A stretch of DNA of 64,000 nt from Novosphingobium pokkalii (GTDB lineage Bacteria; Pseudomonadota; Alphaproteobacteria; Sphingomonadales; Sphingomonadaceae). Shown here piece by piece: positions 40,714 through 50,124 of this stretch. Both the position numbers and the translations under genes were made by a program. The stretch lies in NCBI RefSeq assembly GCF_014652855.1, contig NZ_BMZP01000010.1, forward strand, positions 62,001-126,000. Reading direction: 5' to 3'. The notes under the pieces were generated by a model that saw nothing but the letters and a program-made list of their open reading frames with translations, did no database searches and was not told the DNA's origin. Positions within the stretch are counted from its first letter, which is position 1. Each line of letters starts with the position of its first letter.

Positions 40714-41928
40714 ATGCTGCATAGTCTTCCGGTTGCCTCCCCTCTCCGGTTTCCGGTCCTCCGCCGCGCCGCGCGCCGTGCCTTCCATCCGCTGGCCCTG
40801 GCGGCCCTGCCGCTGGGCGCCACCCTGATGCTCGGCGCCTGTGGCAAGGGCCAGGACGGCCCGCCCCAGCAGGACGCCGCCGTCGGCTATATCGTGGCGA
40901 CGCCCACGGCCGTTCCGGTTTCCACGGAATTATCGGGTCGCACCGTGGCCAGCCAGATTGCCGAAGTGCGCCCGCAAGTGACCGGCATCATCATGGAGCG
41001 CCTGTTTACCGAAGGCAGCATGGTGCGCGCCGGCCAGCCGCTCTACCAGATCGATTCGCGCAGCTATGCCGCCACGGCGAGCCAGGCCGCCGGCAACCTC
41101 GCCGCGACGCGCGCCACGGTGGAATCGCTGCGCCTCAAGGCCGAACGCTACAAGGTGCTGGCCGACCAGGGCGGCATTTCCCGCCAGGATGCCGCCGACG
41201 CGCTGGCGAGCTACAACCAGGCGCGGGGCCAGGTCATGGCCTATGAAGGTGCGTTGCAGGCGGCCAAGGTGAACCTTGGCTTCACCCGCATCCTCGCGCC
41301 GATCAGCGGGCGCATCGGCGTGTCGAGCGTGACCAAGGGCGCGCTCGTGACGTCGAGTCAGACCGACGCACTGGCCAAGATCCAGAAGCTGGACCCGATG
41401 TGGGTCAACATCCAGCAATCGAGCAACGATTACATGGCGCTGCGCCGCGCGCTGCAATCGGGCAAGCTGGCGCCCGATGGCTCTGCCCCGGTGAAGGTGA
41501 TCCTGGCCGACGGCACGGAATGGCCGGTGGAAGGTCGCCTCAACTTTGCCGACGTGGACGTGAACAGCGAAACCGGCACCGTGATCCTGCGCGTGACCGT
41601 GCCCAATCCCAAGGGTGACCTGCTGCCCGGCCTGTTCGTGAAGGCGCGGCTGGTCCAGGGCATCGTGCCCAACGGCATTCTGGTGCCGCAGGGCGCGGTC
41701 AGCCGCACGCCGCGCGGCACTGCCACCTTGCTGGTGGTCAACGCCAAGGGCGAGGCCGAAACCCGCGACGTGACCGCCGAAACGCCAGTGGGCAGCAACT
41801 GGCTGGTGACCAATGGCCTCAAGGCCGGGGACAAGGTGATCACCGAAGGCCTGATCAAGGCCAAGCCGGGCGCCAAGGTGAAAGCCAGCCCGGCCGGCAG
41901 CGCGCCGGCAAGCGGGGGGGCGAAGTAA
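40714..41928 (+). CDS. RND efflux periplasmic adaptor (AcrA/MexA type)
   Basis: Membrane-fusion protein of a tripartite drug-efflux pump, 404 aa. A lipoprotein signal ends in LMLGAC (Cys lipidated). The biotinyl-lipoyl, hairpin and barrel domains are recognisable: RTVASQIAEVRPQVTGIIME, LADQGGISRQDAADALASYN and LGFTRILAPISGRIGVSSVT. ATG 40714 was chosen as it immediately precedes the arginine-rich lipoprotein signal. First gene of a three-gene operon; 6 bases to the permease. No local repressor gene is evident. Confidence 0.94.
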   Translation: MLHSLPVASPLRFPVLRRAARRAFHPLALAALPLGATLMLGACGKGQDGPPQQDAAVGYIVATPTAVPVSTELSGRTVASQIAEVRPQVTGIIMERLFTEGSMVRAGQPLYQIDSRSYAATASQAAGNLAATRATVESLRLKAERYKVLADQGGISRQDAADALASYNQARGQVMAYEGALQAAKVNLGFTRILAPISGRIGVSSVTKGALVTSSQTDALAKIQKLDPMWVNIQQSSNDYMALRRALQSGKLAPDGSAPVKVILADGTEWPVEGRLNFADVDVNSETGTVILRVTVPNPKGDLLPGLFVKARLVQGIVPNGILVPQGAVSRTPRGTATLLVVNAKGEAETRDVTAETPVGSNWLVTNGLKAGDKVITEGLIKAKPGAKVKASPAGSAPASGGAK

Positions 41929-41934
41929 CGCTCC

Positions 41935-44900
41935 ATGCTTTCGCGCTTCTTTGCCAACCGGCCGATCTTTGCCTGGGTCATCGCGATCGTCGTGATGGCA
42001 GCAGGCGCCTTTTCCATCACCACCATGGGGGTGGAGCAATACCCCGACATCGCCCCGCCGACCGTCTCGATCAGCGCCACCTACAACGGGGCTGACGCCT
42101 CGGCGGTGGAAAACAGCGTGACGCAGGTGCTCGAGCAACAGCTCAAGGGCATCGACGGCATGCTCTATTTCACCTCCACCAGCAGCAACGGCTCGGCCAA
42201 CATCACGGCCACGTTCGAAAAGGGCACAAACCCCGATACGGCCCAGGTGCAGGTGCAGAACGCGATCTCGCGCGCCACCAGCCGCCTGCCCACCGTGGTG
42301 CAGCAGCAGGGCGTTTCGGTGACCAAGGCGCAGAACGACCAGCTTCTGGTCATGGCGCTCTATGACACCACCGGCCGCAGCACCAACGCCGACATCGCCG
42401 ACTACCTGACCACGCGGATCCAGGACCCGCTTTCGCGCGTCGAGGGTGTGGGTTCAGCAGACGTCTATGGCTCGTCCTATGCCATGCGCATCTGGCTCGA
42501 TCCGGCCAAGCTGGCTGCGGTCAACCTGATGCCTTCCGACGTGAATGCCGCGCTTACCGCGCAGAACACGCAGGTTGCCGCTGGCGAAGTGGGCGCCCTG
42601 CCCGCGCCGCAGGGCCAGCGCCTTGACGCGACGGTCACCGCGCGCTCGCGCCTCCAGACCGTGGACGATTTCAAGAAGATCATCCTCAAGACCAATGCCG
42701 ATGGCGGCGAAGTGCGCCTGTCGGACGTGGCCCGCGTGGAGATGGGCCAGGAAAGCTATTCCTCGATCAACACGCTCAACGGCAACGCGGCCACGGGGAT
42801 CGCCGTCAGCCTGGCTTCGGGCGCCAATGCGATGCAGACCGCCAAGCTCGTCAAGGCGAAGGTGGACGAGCTCGCCAAGGACATGCCCGAGGGCTACCAG
42901 ATCGCCTATCCGCGCGATTCCAGCACCTTCGTGAAGATCTCGATCGAGGAAGTGGTCAAGGCGCTGTTCGAGGCCATCGCCCTGGTCGTGGTGGTGATGT
43001 TCCTGTTCCTCCAGAACTGGCGCGCCACGCTGATCCCGGCGATCGCCGTGCCGGTGGTGCTGCTCGGCACCTTCGGCATCCTTGCGTTGCTGGGCTATAC
43101 CATCAACACGCTGACCATGTTCGGCCTGGTGTTGGCGATCGGCCTGCTGGTGGACGATGCCATCGTCGTGGTCGAAAACGTCGAGCGCGTGATGCACGAA
43201 GAGCATCTCTCGCCGCTCGATGCCACGGTCAAATCGATGGGCGAGATTACTTCCGCGCTGATCGGCATCACGCTGGTGCTGACCGCCGTGTTCATTCCGA
43301 TGGCCTTCTTCGGCGGCTCGACCGGCGCGATCTATCGTCAGTTCTCAATCACCATTGTCTCGGCCATGGGGCTTTCGGTGATGGTGGCGCTGGTGCTAAC
43401 CCCCGCGCTCTGCGCCACGCTGCTCAAGCGCGAGGAAAAGCCCAAGGGCCGGTTCTTCACCGGGTTCAACCGCCGCTATGATCGCTTGCAGGACGGCTAT
43501 CAGAGCCGTCTTTCCGGGATCGTCGGCCGCCCACTGCCGTGGATGCTGGTCTTCGCCGGCATCATCGGCGCGATGATCTTCCTTTACACTCGCCTGCCCA
43601 CCAGCTTCCTGCCCGACGAGGACCAGGGCCAGTTGATGATGAGCTATACCCTGCCGGTCGGCTCCACCATGGAGCAGACCCAGGCGGTGGCCGCGCAGGC
43701 GCAGGACCTGATCCAGAAGACCGAAGGCAACAATATCCGCGCGGTGTTCATCATCGCCGGGCGCGGCCAGGGCGGATCCGGCCAGAACACCGGGATGGGC
43801 TTCATCCTGCTCAAGGACTGGGACGATCGCCCCGGCAGCGACAGCAGCGCCTCGGCCATCTCGGCCCGCCTCAACAAGCTGTTCGCCACGAAGATGGGCA
43901 GCAAGGCCCAGATCTTCGTGCTTTCGCCGCCGGCCATTCGCGGGCTGGGCGCCTCGGCCGGGTTCGACATGTATTTGCAGGACAGCGAAGGCCAGGGCCG
44001 CACCGCGCTGACCGCCGCGCGCAAGCAACTGGTGGAAGACGCCAACGGCAGTGGCCGCGTCGCCCAGGCCCGGCTCCAGGGCCTGGAAGACACCCCGCAA
44101 CTGCGCGTCTCGCTCAATGACGAGGCGATCACCGCGTTCCAGATCGCCCCGTCGGACGTCAACTCCACGTTGTCTACCGCCTGGGGCGGCACTTACGTCA
44201 ACGACTTCGTCGATCGCGGCCGCGTGAAGAAGGTCTATGTCCAGGGCGACGCGCCCTATCGCAGCAAGCCGCAGGACCTGGGCCAATGGTACGTGCGCGG
44301 CTCCAACGGCCAGATGGCGCCATTCGCCGCCTTTGCCCAGACCGACTGGACCGTCGGCGCCCCGGTGCTGCCGCGCTTCAACGGCATCGCCGCGCAGGAA
44401 GTGGTCGGCAACCCGGCCAGCGGCGTCAGTTCGGGCCAGGCCATGCAGGCGATGGAAGACCTGGCGGGCAAGCTCAACGGCGGGTACAACGTCGCCTGGG
44501 CCGGCCTGTCGTATCAGGAGCGCGCCGCCAGCAGCCAGACCGGCCTGCTCTATGGCGCCTCGATCTTCTTCATCTTCCTGTGCCTGGCCGCGCTCTATGA
44601 AAGCTGGTCGGTGCCGGTCTCGGTTCTGCTGGTCATTCCACTCGGCGTGATCGGCGCGGTGCTGGCCGTGACTCTGCGCGGCTTCAACAACGACATCTAT
44701 TTCCAGGTGGCGCTGCTGACCACGATCGGGCTTTCGGCCAAGAACGCGATCCTGATCGTGGAGTTTGCCGAAGCGGCGCTGCATCGCGGGCTCAAGCCGG
44801 TGGATGCCGCGCTGGAAGCGGCGCGGCTGCGCTTCCGCCCGATCATCATGACCTCGGTTGCATTCATCGCCGGCGTCATTCCGCTCGCCGTGGCCAGCGG

Positions 44901-45075
44901 CGCGGGCGCCAACGGTCGCCGCGCGATTGGCACCGGCGTGCTGGGCGGCATGCTTTCGGCCACGCTGCTGGCGATCTTCCTCGTTCCGCTGTTCTTCGTG
45001 CTGGTCAAGCGCGTCTTCCATGGCCGCGATGCCACGCCCGATACGCCCGATTCCGAAAAGGAGGCGCAGGCATGA
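41935..45075 (+). CDS. RND multidrug efflux permease (AcrB/MexB, HAE-1 type)
   Basis: Inner-membrane proton-driven exporter, 1046 aa, the normal size. It begins with the HAE-1 start MLSRFFANRPIFAWVIAIVV. The proton-relay Asp pair is in AIGLLVDDAIVVVENVERVM (TM4) and the relay Lys in TIGLSAKNAILIVEFAEAAL (TM10). The porter-domain proline-glycine loops are present. Its stop overlaps the start of the outer-membrane gene (ATGA). Substrate range unknown, likely hydrophobic drugs, dyes or plant aromatics. Confidence 0.97.
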   Translation: MLSRFFANRPIFAWVIAIVVMAAGAFSITTMGVEQYPDIAPPTVSISATYNGADASAVENSVTQVLEQQLKGIDGMLYFTSTSSNGSANITATFEKGTNPDTAQVQVQNAISRATSRLPTVVQQQGVSVTKAQNDQLLVMALYDTTGRSTNADIADYLTTRIQDPLSRVEGVGSADVYGSSYAMRIWLDPAKLAAVNLMPSDVNAALTAQNTQVAAGEVGALPAPQGQRLDATVTARSRLQTVDDFKKIILKTNADGGEVRLSDVARVEMGQESYSSINTLNGNAATGIAVSLASGANAMQTAKLVKAKVDELAKDMPEGYQIAYPRDSSTFVKISIEEVVKALFEAIALVVVVMFLFLQNWRATLIPAIAVPVVLLGTFGILALLGYTINTLTMFGLVLAIGLLVDDAIVVVENVERVMHEEHLSPLDATVKSMGEITSALIGITLVLTAVFIPMAFFGGSTGAIYRQFSITIVSAMGLSVMVALVLTPALCATLLKREEKPKGRFFTGFNRRYDRLQDGYQSRLSGIVGRPLPWMLVFAGIIGAMIFLYTRLPTSFLPDEDQGQLMMSYTLPVGSTMEQTQAVAAQAQDLIQKTEGNNIRAVFIIAGRGQGGSGQNTGMGFILLKDWDDRPGSDSSASAISARLNKLFATKMGSKAQIFVLSPPAIRGLGASAGFDMYLQDSEGQGRTALTAARKQLVEDANGSGRVAQARLQGLEDTPQLRVSLNDEAITAFQIAPSDVNSTLSTAWGGTYVNDFVDRGRVKKVYVQGDAPYRSKPQDLGQWYVRGSNGQMAPFAAFAQTDWTVGAPVLPRFNGIAAQEVVGNPASGVSSGQAMQAMEDLAGKLNGGYNVAWAGLSYQERAASSQTGLLYGASIFFIFLCLAALYESWSVPVSVLLVIPLGVIGAVLAVTLRGFNNDIYFQVALLTTIGLSAKNAILIVEFAEAALHRGLKPVDAALEAARLRFRPIIMTSVAFIAGVIPLAVASGAGANGRRAIGTGVLGGMLSATLLAIFLVPLFFVLVKRVFHGRDATPDTPDSEKEAQA

Positions 45076-46475
45076 GCGCGCCCGTCGTGAAAACCGCCCG
45101 AGCCGCGCTCTGCGGTGTTGCCCTGCTGGCACTGGGGGCGTGCAACCTCGCGCCCAAATATGTGCGGCCAGACCTGCCGGTCGCCCCCACCCTGCCCCAG
45201 GGCGCCAGCTATCCGACGCTGGCCGACGGGGCCACGGGCGTGGATGCCATCGGCTGGCAGGCGTTCTTCACCGATCCGCAACTGCGCGACACGATCGCCT
45301 TGGCGCTATCCAGCAACCGCGACTTGCGCAGCGCCGTGGCCGCCGTGGCCCAGGCCCGCGCCACCTACAAGGTCGATCGCGCAGCGCTGCTGCCCACGGT
45401 GACCGCCGGGCCAAGCGCCTCGCTATCGCGCACCAGCACGATCAAGACCGAGAACTATGAGGTAAGCGGCAACGTTTCGGCCTATCAAGTCGATCTGTTC
45501 GGCAAGCTGCGCAACACCAGCAAGGCGGCGTTCGAAGCCTATCTGGCGAGCGACGAAGGCCGCAAGGCCACGCAGATCACGGTGATTTCGGAAACGGCGA
45601 CCGCCTGGCTGACACTCGCGGCAGACCGCGACGCCTTGGCCGTGGCCAAGGCGACCTATGAGTCGCGCGCCAAGACCTTGCAACTGACCCAGCAACTCGA
45701 AGCCAATGGCGTGGGCACCAAGCTGGCCATCGCCCAGGCCCAGACCGCGCTCGACACCGCACGGGCCGACGTCGCGGACTATACCACCGCCGTCGCGCAG
45801 GATCGCAACGCGCTGGACCTGCTGGCGGGCCAGCCGGTTCCCGAGAACCTGCTGCCCACCACACTGGGCGACGGACGGCAGACGCTTGCCAGCTTGCCGG
45901 TCGGTCTCTCGTCCGACGTGCTGCTGCGCCGGCCCGACGTGCTTCAGGCCGAACACACGCTCAAGGCCGCCAATGCCCGCATCGGCGCCGCGCGCGCGGC
46001 GTTCTTCCCCTCGATCTCGCTCACCGGGCTGCTGGGCCTGGCCAGTTCGAGCCTGTCGGGCCTGTTCAACGGCGGCACCTTTGCCTGGACCGCCAGCGGC
46101 AGTGCCACGCAGACGGTGTTCGATGGCGGCGTGAACGCCGGCAACCTCGCCTATGCCAAGGCCAGCCGCGATGCCGCCGTCGCGTCTTATGAAAAGACGA
46201 TCCAGACCGCGTTCCAGGAAGTGGCCGATGCCCTCGCCCGGCGCGGCACGATCGACGACAAGGTGGCCGCGCAGGAAAGCTATCTCGCCAATGCCGAAAA
46301 GGCAGCGCGGATCACCCAGTCGCTTTACCAGAACGGCATCGACACCTTCCTGGAACCGCTCGATGCGGAACGCACCGCCTATACCGCGCGCCAGAGCCTG
46401 GTGACGGCGCGCCTGGCACGGGCCACCAACATGGTCACACTGTATGAAGTGCTTGGCGGCGGGCTGACTCCTTAA
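45072..46475 (+). CDS. Outer-membrane efflux channel lipoprotein (OprM/NodT type)
   Basis: Trimeric outer-membrane exit duct, 467 aa. Lipoprotein signal ALCGVALLALGAC followed by NLAPKYVRPDLPVAPTLPQG, typical of the NodT subgroup. Two repeat halves of coiled helices are seen, with SDVLLRRPDVLQAEHTLKAA and AARAAFFPSISLTGLLGLAS as signature blocks. Translationally coupled to the permease. A strong terminator lies about 95 bases downstream. Confidence 0.95.
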   Translation: MSAPVVKTARAALCGVALLALGACNLAPKYVRPDLPVAPTLPQGASYPTLADGATGVDAIGWQAFFTDPQLRDTIALALSSNRDLRSAVAAVAQARATYKVDRAALLPTVTAGPSASLSRTSTIKTENYEVSGNVSAYQVDLFGKLRNTSKAAFEAYLASDEGRKATQITVISETATAWLTLAADRDALAVAKATYESRAKTLQLTQQLEANGVGTKLAIAQAQTALDTARADVADYTTAVAQDRNALDLLAGQPVPENLLPTTLGDGRQTLASLPVGLSSDVLLRRPDVLQAEHTLKAANARIGAARAAFFPSISLTGLLGLASSSLSGLFNGGTFAWTASGSATQTVFDGGVNAGNLAYAKASRDAAVASYEKTIQTAFQEVADALARRGTIDDKVAAQESYLANAEKAARITQSLYQNGIDTFLEPLDAERTAYTARQSLVTARLARATNMVTLYEVLGGGLTP

Positions 46476-46569
46476 ACAGACGCAGGCCGCCGGCAGCCGG
46501 TTGGCTCCGTAACGGTTGGGTTCCGGCGGCATCGTTTCTTGCCGCAGCGCGGCAAGACGGGAACACTAA

Positions 46570-46614
46570 GGGCATCGGGATGGCGCCACTGGCGCGGGTT
46601 CCGATGCCCTTTTC
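46570..46614 (+). terminator. Intrinsic terminator of the efflux operon
   Basis: GGGCATCGG (46570-46578) pairs with CCGATGCCC (46601-46609), with a smaller inner hairpin GCGCC-ACT-GGCGC, and is followed by TTTT. It ends 27 bases before the pyruvyl transferase start. Confidence 0.8.
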
Positions 46615-46641
46615 CGTTTCCGGCCGAGGACCGTGTCCGCC

Positions 46642-48033
46642 ATGTCGCCTGCCCCCGACTCTTGTGGCGCCGCCCTGCGTGTGGCCCTGCTCAATGTGAA
46701 ATACAGCCCGAATCTGGGCGATGGCCTGCTGGCCGAATGCCTGGAACGAGAATTGGCGCAGGCACTGGGCGGCGCGCGCGTCCATTCGATCGACATTGCC
46801 GGCCGCACCGGTTGGTCCGCACAAAGCACCCCGCGCCGGGGGCGTGTGCTGGCGCTGCTCGAAGCGGTGCCGCCGGCCCTGCGCCAGATCGCGGCGGCAA
46901 CCGCGCTCACCCTGCTCAGCCGGCTGGTGTTGCGCCGCCACGTGCGGACTGGGCTGTCTGGCGTGGCCGCTGTGGTGATCGGCGGTGGCAACCTGCTGAC
47001 CGATGCCGATCTCAATTTCCCGATCAAGCTGGCCGGCGCCAGCGCCGAAGTGGCGCGGCGCGGCCTGCCGCTGGCGGTGCATGCCGTGGGGGCGAGCCCG
47101 CACTGGTCGCCACGTGGCCGGGCCTTGTTCGCCCGTGCGCTGTCCCGTCGCCATCTGGCCCATGCCGCGGTACGGGACGAGCGCAGTCGCCAGGCCTGGG
47201 CCATGCAACTGGAACCGGCCGGGTTGCCGCCTGCGGAAGTGGTCGGCGATCCGGGGCTGCTGGCCAGCCTGCACTATACCCGCGCCCCGCGCAGCACCCC
47301 GGCCGAGCAGGAACGCCGCGTGGCGCTGTGTATCACCGCGCCGCTCGCGCTGCGCTATCACATGGGCCAGCACCATGGCCGCGACGCCGGCCAGGCCGGT
47401 GCCCTGCATGACGAGGCGGTGATCGCCTGGTACGGCACGCTGGCCAGCGCCCTCGCCCAGCAGGGGCTGCACGTGATCCTGTTCACCAACGGCAGCCCGG
47501 AAGACCGCGCCTGCCTGGCCCGCCATGCCCACCGCTGGACGGCCGAGCCGCCAGCGGCAGGCTGGCACGGCGGCCTTCCGCGCAAGGGCCGGGGCCGCGT
47601 CAGCGTGGCAGCGCCCTTTGCCACCCCGGCCGATCTGGCAGTGTTCGTCGCCGGCTGTGACCTGATCATCGCGCATCGCATGCATGCCTGCATTGCCGCG
47701 CATTCCTTTGCCGTGCCCACCATCGGCCTGACGTGGGACGAAAAGCTCACCAGCTTTTTCGCCCTTGCCGGGCGCGCGCGCTACGCCGTCGATGGCCCCG
47801 CGCTACCCCTGCCGACCATGGTGGAACTGGTTCAGGCCGCGCTGGCCGAAGGCGTGGATCGCACGGCACTCGCCGCGCTGATCGCGCGCACCCGCGCCGA
47901 TGTCAGCCGCCTGGGGCAGCGCCTGCTGGCGGCCACCGCCAAAGAGGCGCTGCCCATACCGATGGCAGAGCCCGTGACAACCCCGGCGTCCATCCCCGCA
48001 CCAGCCGAAGTCGCCACGCCGGTGCCAGCCTGA
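46642..48033 (+). CDS. Polysaccharide pyruvyl transferase-family protein
   Basis: 463-aa protein with the PS_pyruv_trans fold: RVALLNVKYSPNLGDGLLAE at the start, GVAAVVIGGGNLLTDADLNF in the middle and LAVFVAGCDLIIAHRMHACI, then AAHSFAVPTIGLTWDEKL, near the end. It would add ketal pyruvate to a sugar of an exopolysaccharide, using phosphoenolpyruvate. A GTG three codons upstream is an alternative start; ATG 46642 is my choice. Its TGA overlaps the start of the glycosyltransferase. The proline/alanine-rich last 25 residues look like linker. Confidence 0.85.
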   Translation: MSPAPDSCGAALRVALLNVKYSPNLGDGLLAECLERELAQALGGARVHSIDIAGRTGWSAQSTPRRGRVLALLEAVPPALRQIAAATALTLLSRLVLRRHVRTGLSGVAAVVIGGGNLLTDADLNFPIKLAGASAEVARRGLPLAVHAVGASPHWSPRGRALFARALSRRHLAHAAVRDERSRQAWAMQLEPAGLPPAEVVGDPGLLASLHYTRAPRSTPAEQERRVALCITAPLALRYHMGQHHGRDAGQAGALHDEAVIAWYGTLASALAQQGLHVILFTNGSPEDRACLARHAHRWTAEPPAAGWHGGLPRKGRGRVSVAAPFATPADLAVFVAGCDLIIAHRMHACIAAHSFAVPTIGLTWDEKLTSFFALAGRARYAVDGPALPLPTMVELVQAALAEGVDRTALAALIARTRADVSRLGQRLLAATAKEALPIPMAEPVTTPASIPAPAEVATPVPA

Positions 48034-49433
48034 TGCGTGGCGCCCCGATCGATCGCATCGTGGTGATCAACGATCTGGCGCGTCCCATGGGAGGCGCCAG
48101 TGCCCTGGCGCTGACCTCCGCACGCGCATTTCGCGCGCTGGGCCACGCGGTCACGCTGCTGGTGGGCGATGCCGGGGACGACGGCAACCTGGCCGCCGCC
48201 GGGATTGATTGCGTGGCGCTGGGCCAGGGTCGCCTGCTCTCCCGACCAAAGGTGGAAGCGGCCATGGCCGCACTGTGGAACCGCCGGGCCGGGCGCATGG
48301 TGGCCGCGTGGATCGCGCAGCATGATACCCCGCGCACGGTCTATCACCTGCATGGCTGGTTGCAGATTCTCTCCCCCGCCGTGCTCCATGCCTTGGCCCC
48401 GGTGCGCGATCGACTGGTGATTTCCGCGCACGACTTCTTCCTGGCCTGCCCCAATGGCGCCTTTGCCGATCTGCGCAGCGGGCAGCCCTGCCCGCTGGTG
48501 CCGCTATCGCGCGCCTGCCTCACCGCGCCGTGCGACCGTCACAGCCGCAGCCACAAGCTGCTGCGCGTGGTGCGCCATGCGATCCAGACGTGGGTGTTCG
48601 ATCCGGCCCATTCACCACCGGTCTTGGCGATTCATGCCGGCATGGCGCCCTATCTGGCGCGTGCCGGCATTCCGCGCGATGCGATCCACGCCCTGCCCAA
48701 CCCGGTGGTGCCATGGTCTGCCCAGCGCATCGCCGCCGAAGACAACCGCGAAGTGCTGTTCGTGGGCCGCCTGGAAGAAACCAAAGGCCCCGATCTGGCC
48801 GCCGCCGCCGCGCGCGCCGCCGGAGTGCCGCTGCGCCTGGTCGGTACCGGCGCGCTGGAAGGCAGCCTGCGCGCGCGCTATCCCGAAGCGCGCTTCAGCG
48901 GGCGCCTTTCCCCGCCCGAAATCGCCCGCGTGGCGCAGCGGGCCAGGCTGCTGGTCATGCCCAGCCGCTATCCCGAACCCTATGGCCTGGTGGCGATGGA
49001 AGCGGCACGATCAGGCCTGCCGGTGGTGCTGCCCAGCACGGCATTGCTGGCGGAAGACCTGGTACGCCACGGCGCCGGCGTGGCGGTAGACCCGCGCGAC
49101 ACGGCCGCCTTTGCCACGGTTCTGGGAGAACTGGCGCAAGACAATGCGCGCGTCCGCGCAATGAGCGAGGCGGCCATAAACCTGCCTACCGACCTTGCCC
49201 TGTCGCCAGACATGTGGATCGCCCGACTGCTGGATTTCTACGCAGCACGACTGGCAGCGCTGGCCGTCTCGGGTCAAATGCCCTATCAGCGACCCGATGC
49301 CGCGCCGCGCGGGGCTGAGCCGGACTCGTTGCCCGAGCCTGCCTTGCTGGAGCGCACCGCGCGGGCGCGGCCATTGAGCACGGCGGAACTGGCCGCCGGT
49401 GCGCGTCGCTCCAGGTCTCGCAGCGGCGAATAA
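48033..49433 (+). CDS. Glycosyltransferase family 4 protein
   Basis: GT-B enzyme, 466 aa. IVVINDLARPMGGASALALT opens the acceptor domain, LFVGRLEETKGPDLAAAAAR the donor domain, and LVMPSRYPEPYGLVAMEAAR carries the E-x7-E motif. The recognisable fold ends around residue 412 (LLDFYAARLAALA); the last 50 residues are Ala/Arg-rich and lie antisense to the end of the gene on the other strand. Coupled to the pyruvyl transferase (TGATG), so both probably modify the same exopolysaccharide. Confidence 0.87.
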   Translation: MRGAPIDRIVVINDLARPMGGASALALTSARAFRALGHAVTLLVGDAGDDGNLAAAGIDCVALGQGRLLSRPKVEAAMAALWNRRAGRMVAAWIAQHDTPRTVYHLHGWLQILSPAVLHALAPVRDRLVISAHDFFLACPNGAFADLRSGQPCPLVPLSRACLTAPCDRHSRSHKLLRVVRHAIQTWVFDPAHSPPVLAIHAGMAPYLARAGIPRDAIHALPNPVVPWSAQRIAAEDNREVLFVGRLEETKGPDLAAAAARAAGVPLRLVGTGALEGSLRARYPEARFSGRLSPPEIARVAQRARLLVMPSRYPEPYGLVAMEAARSGLPVVLPSTALLAEDLVRHGAGVAVDPRDTAAFATVLGELAQDNARVRAMSEAAINLPTDLALSPDMWIARLLDFYAARLAALAVSGQMPYQRPDAAPRGAEPDSLPEPALLERTARARPLSTAELAAGARRSRSRSGE

Positions 49434-49789
49434 GGGTGGCTGCGCGCCAGGCTGCGCAAGTGCTGGATCTTGAGCGGCACGATCACCACCGCCAGCGCCG
49501 CGATCGATACCGCCCAGCGCCAGAACAGCATCTGGCCCGATTGAGCCGCCGCCAGGAACTCTGCCACCGTCATCCACACCGCCTGCGCGCCGAGCAATTC
49601 GGAACTGCGCTGGTCCGGCGCGGACAGCAGGATCAGCAGGCCTAGAAGAAAGGCCATGACCGCCGTACTCTCGGGCGTGGCCAGCCCGGTGACATAGCCG
49701 GCGGTCATCGCCGTTGCCGCGAACAACGCCAGAATCCGTCCAAGGCGGACAAGTTGCGCAGGGGCAAATCGGGCGAGCAGGTGGTTCAC
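49286..49789 (-). CDS. Small membrane protein of unknown function
   Basis: 167-aa protein with about four hydrophobic segments (RILALFAATAMTAGYVTGLA, STAVMAFLLGLLILLS, WMTVAEFLAA and WAVSIAALAVVIVPL) and a basic, low-complexity C-terminal tail. The ATG at 49789 begins MNHLLARFAPAQLVRLGRIL. The last 148 bases are antisense to the glycosyltransferase end; the tail may be shorter in reality. No family recognised. It may belong to the surface-polysaccharide locus, perhaps as an accessory membrane factor. Confidence 0.6.
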   Translation of the reverse strand: MNHLLARFAPAQLVRLGRILALFAATAMTAGYVTGLATPESTAVMAFLLGLLILLSAPDQRSSELLGAQAVWMTVAEFLAAAQSGQMLFWRWAVSIAALAVVIVPLKIQHLRSLARSHPYSPLRDLERRAPAASSAVLNGRARAVRSSKAGSGNESGSAPRGAASGR

Positions 49790-50124
49790 ACTGTCGTCCG
49801 TGACATAACAGCCCTCAACGAATGCTTGCCGGCGATCGTTAACGCCGGGGCAAAGCCGCTACGCACAATGCCTGAGGGAAACTGTCCCGAGTTTGGCGGC
49901 AAATGGCGGCGGATCGGTTCAAAAGTCCACCGCGCTGAAACGGAAAGATTTTGCCGGGGCCAGCACGGCCCTGCCGCCCAGTCGGCAACGGCTGGCAGCC
50001 CGAAGGCCCGTTCCGCCTTGATGGCGCGCACCGGCAACTGCCTCAGAAATGGCGGCGATTGCTGCCGCGAGGCTGGCGAGCGGATGATACCACCCCGGCC
50101 ATGGCAATGGTGGCAGGAGGCGAG
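49790..50124. other. 335-base intergenic region with divergent promoters expected
   Basis: Lies between a minus-strand membrane protein and a plus-strand beta-barrel gene. A CCGGCG-8-CGCCGG dyad (49829-49848) with TTAACG inside is the only clear symmetric element. I see no confident promoter boxes and no coding frame with a good ribosome site. Confidence 0.5.
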
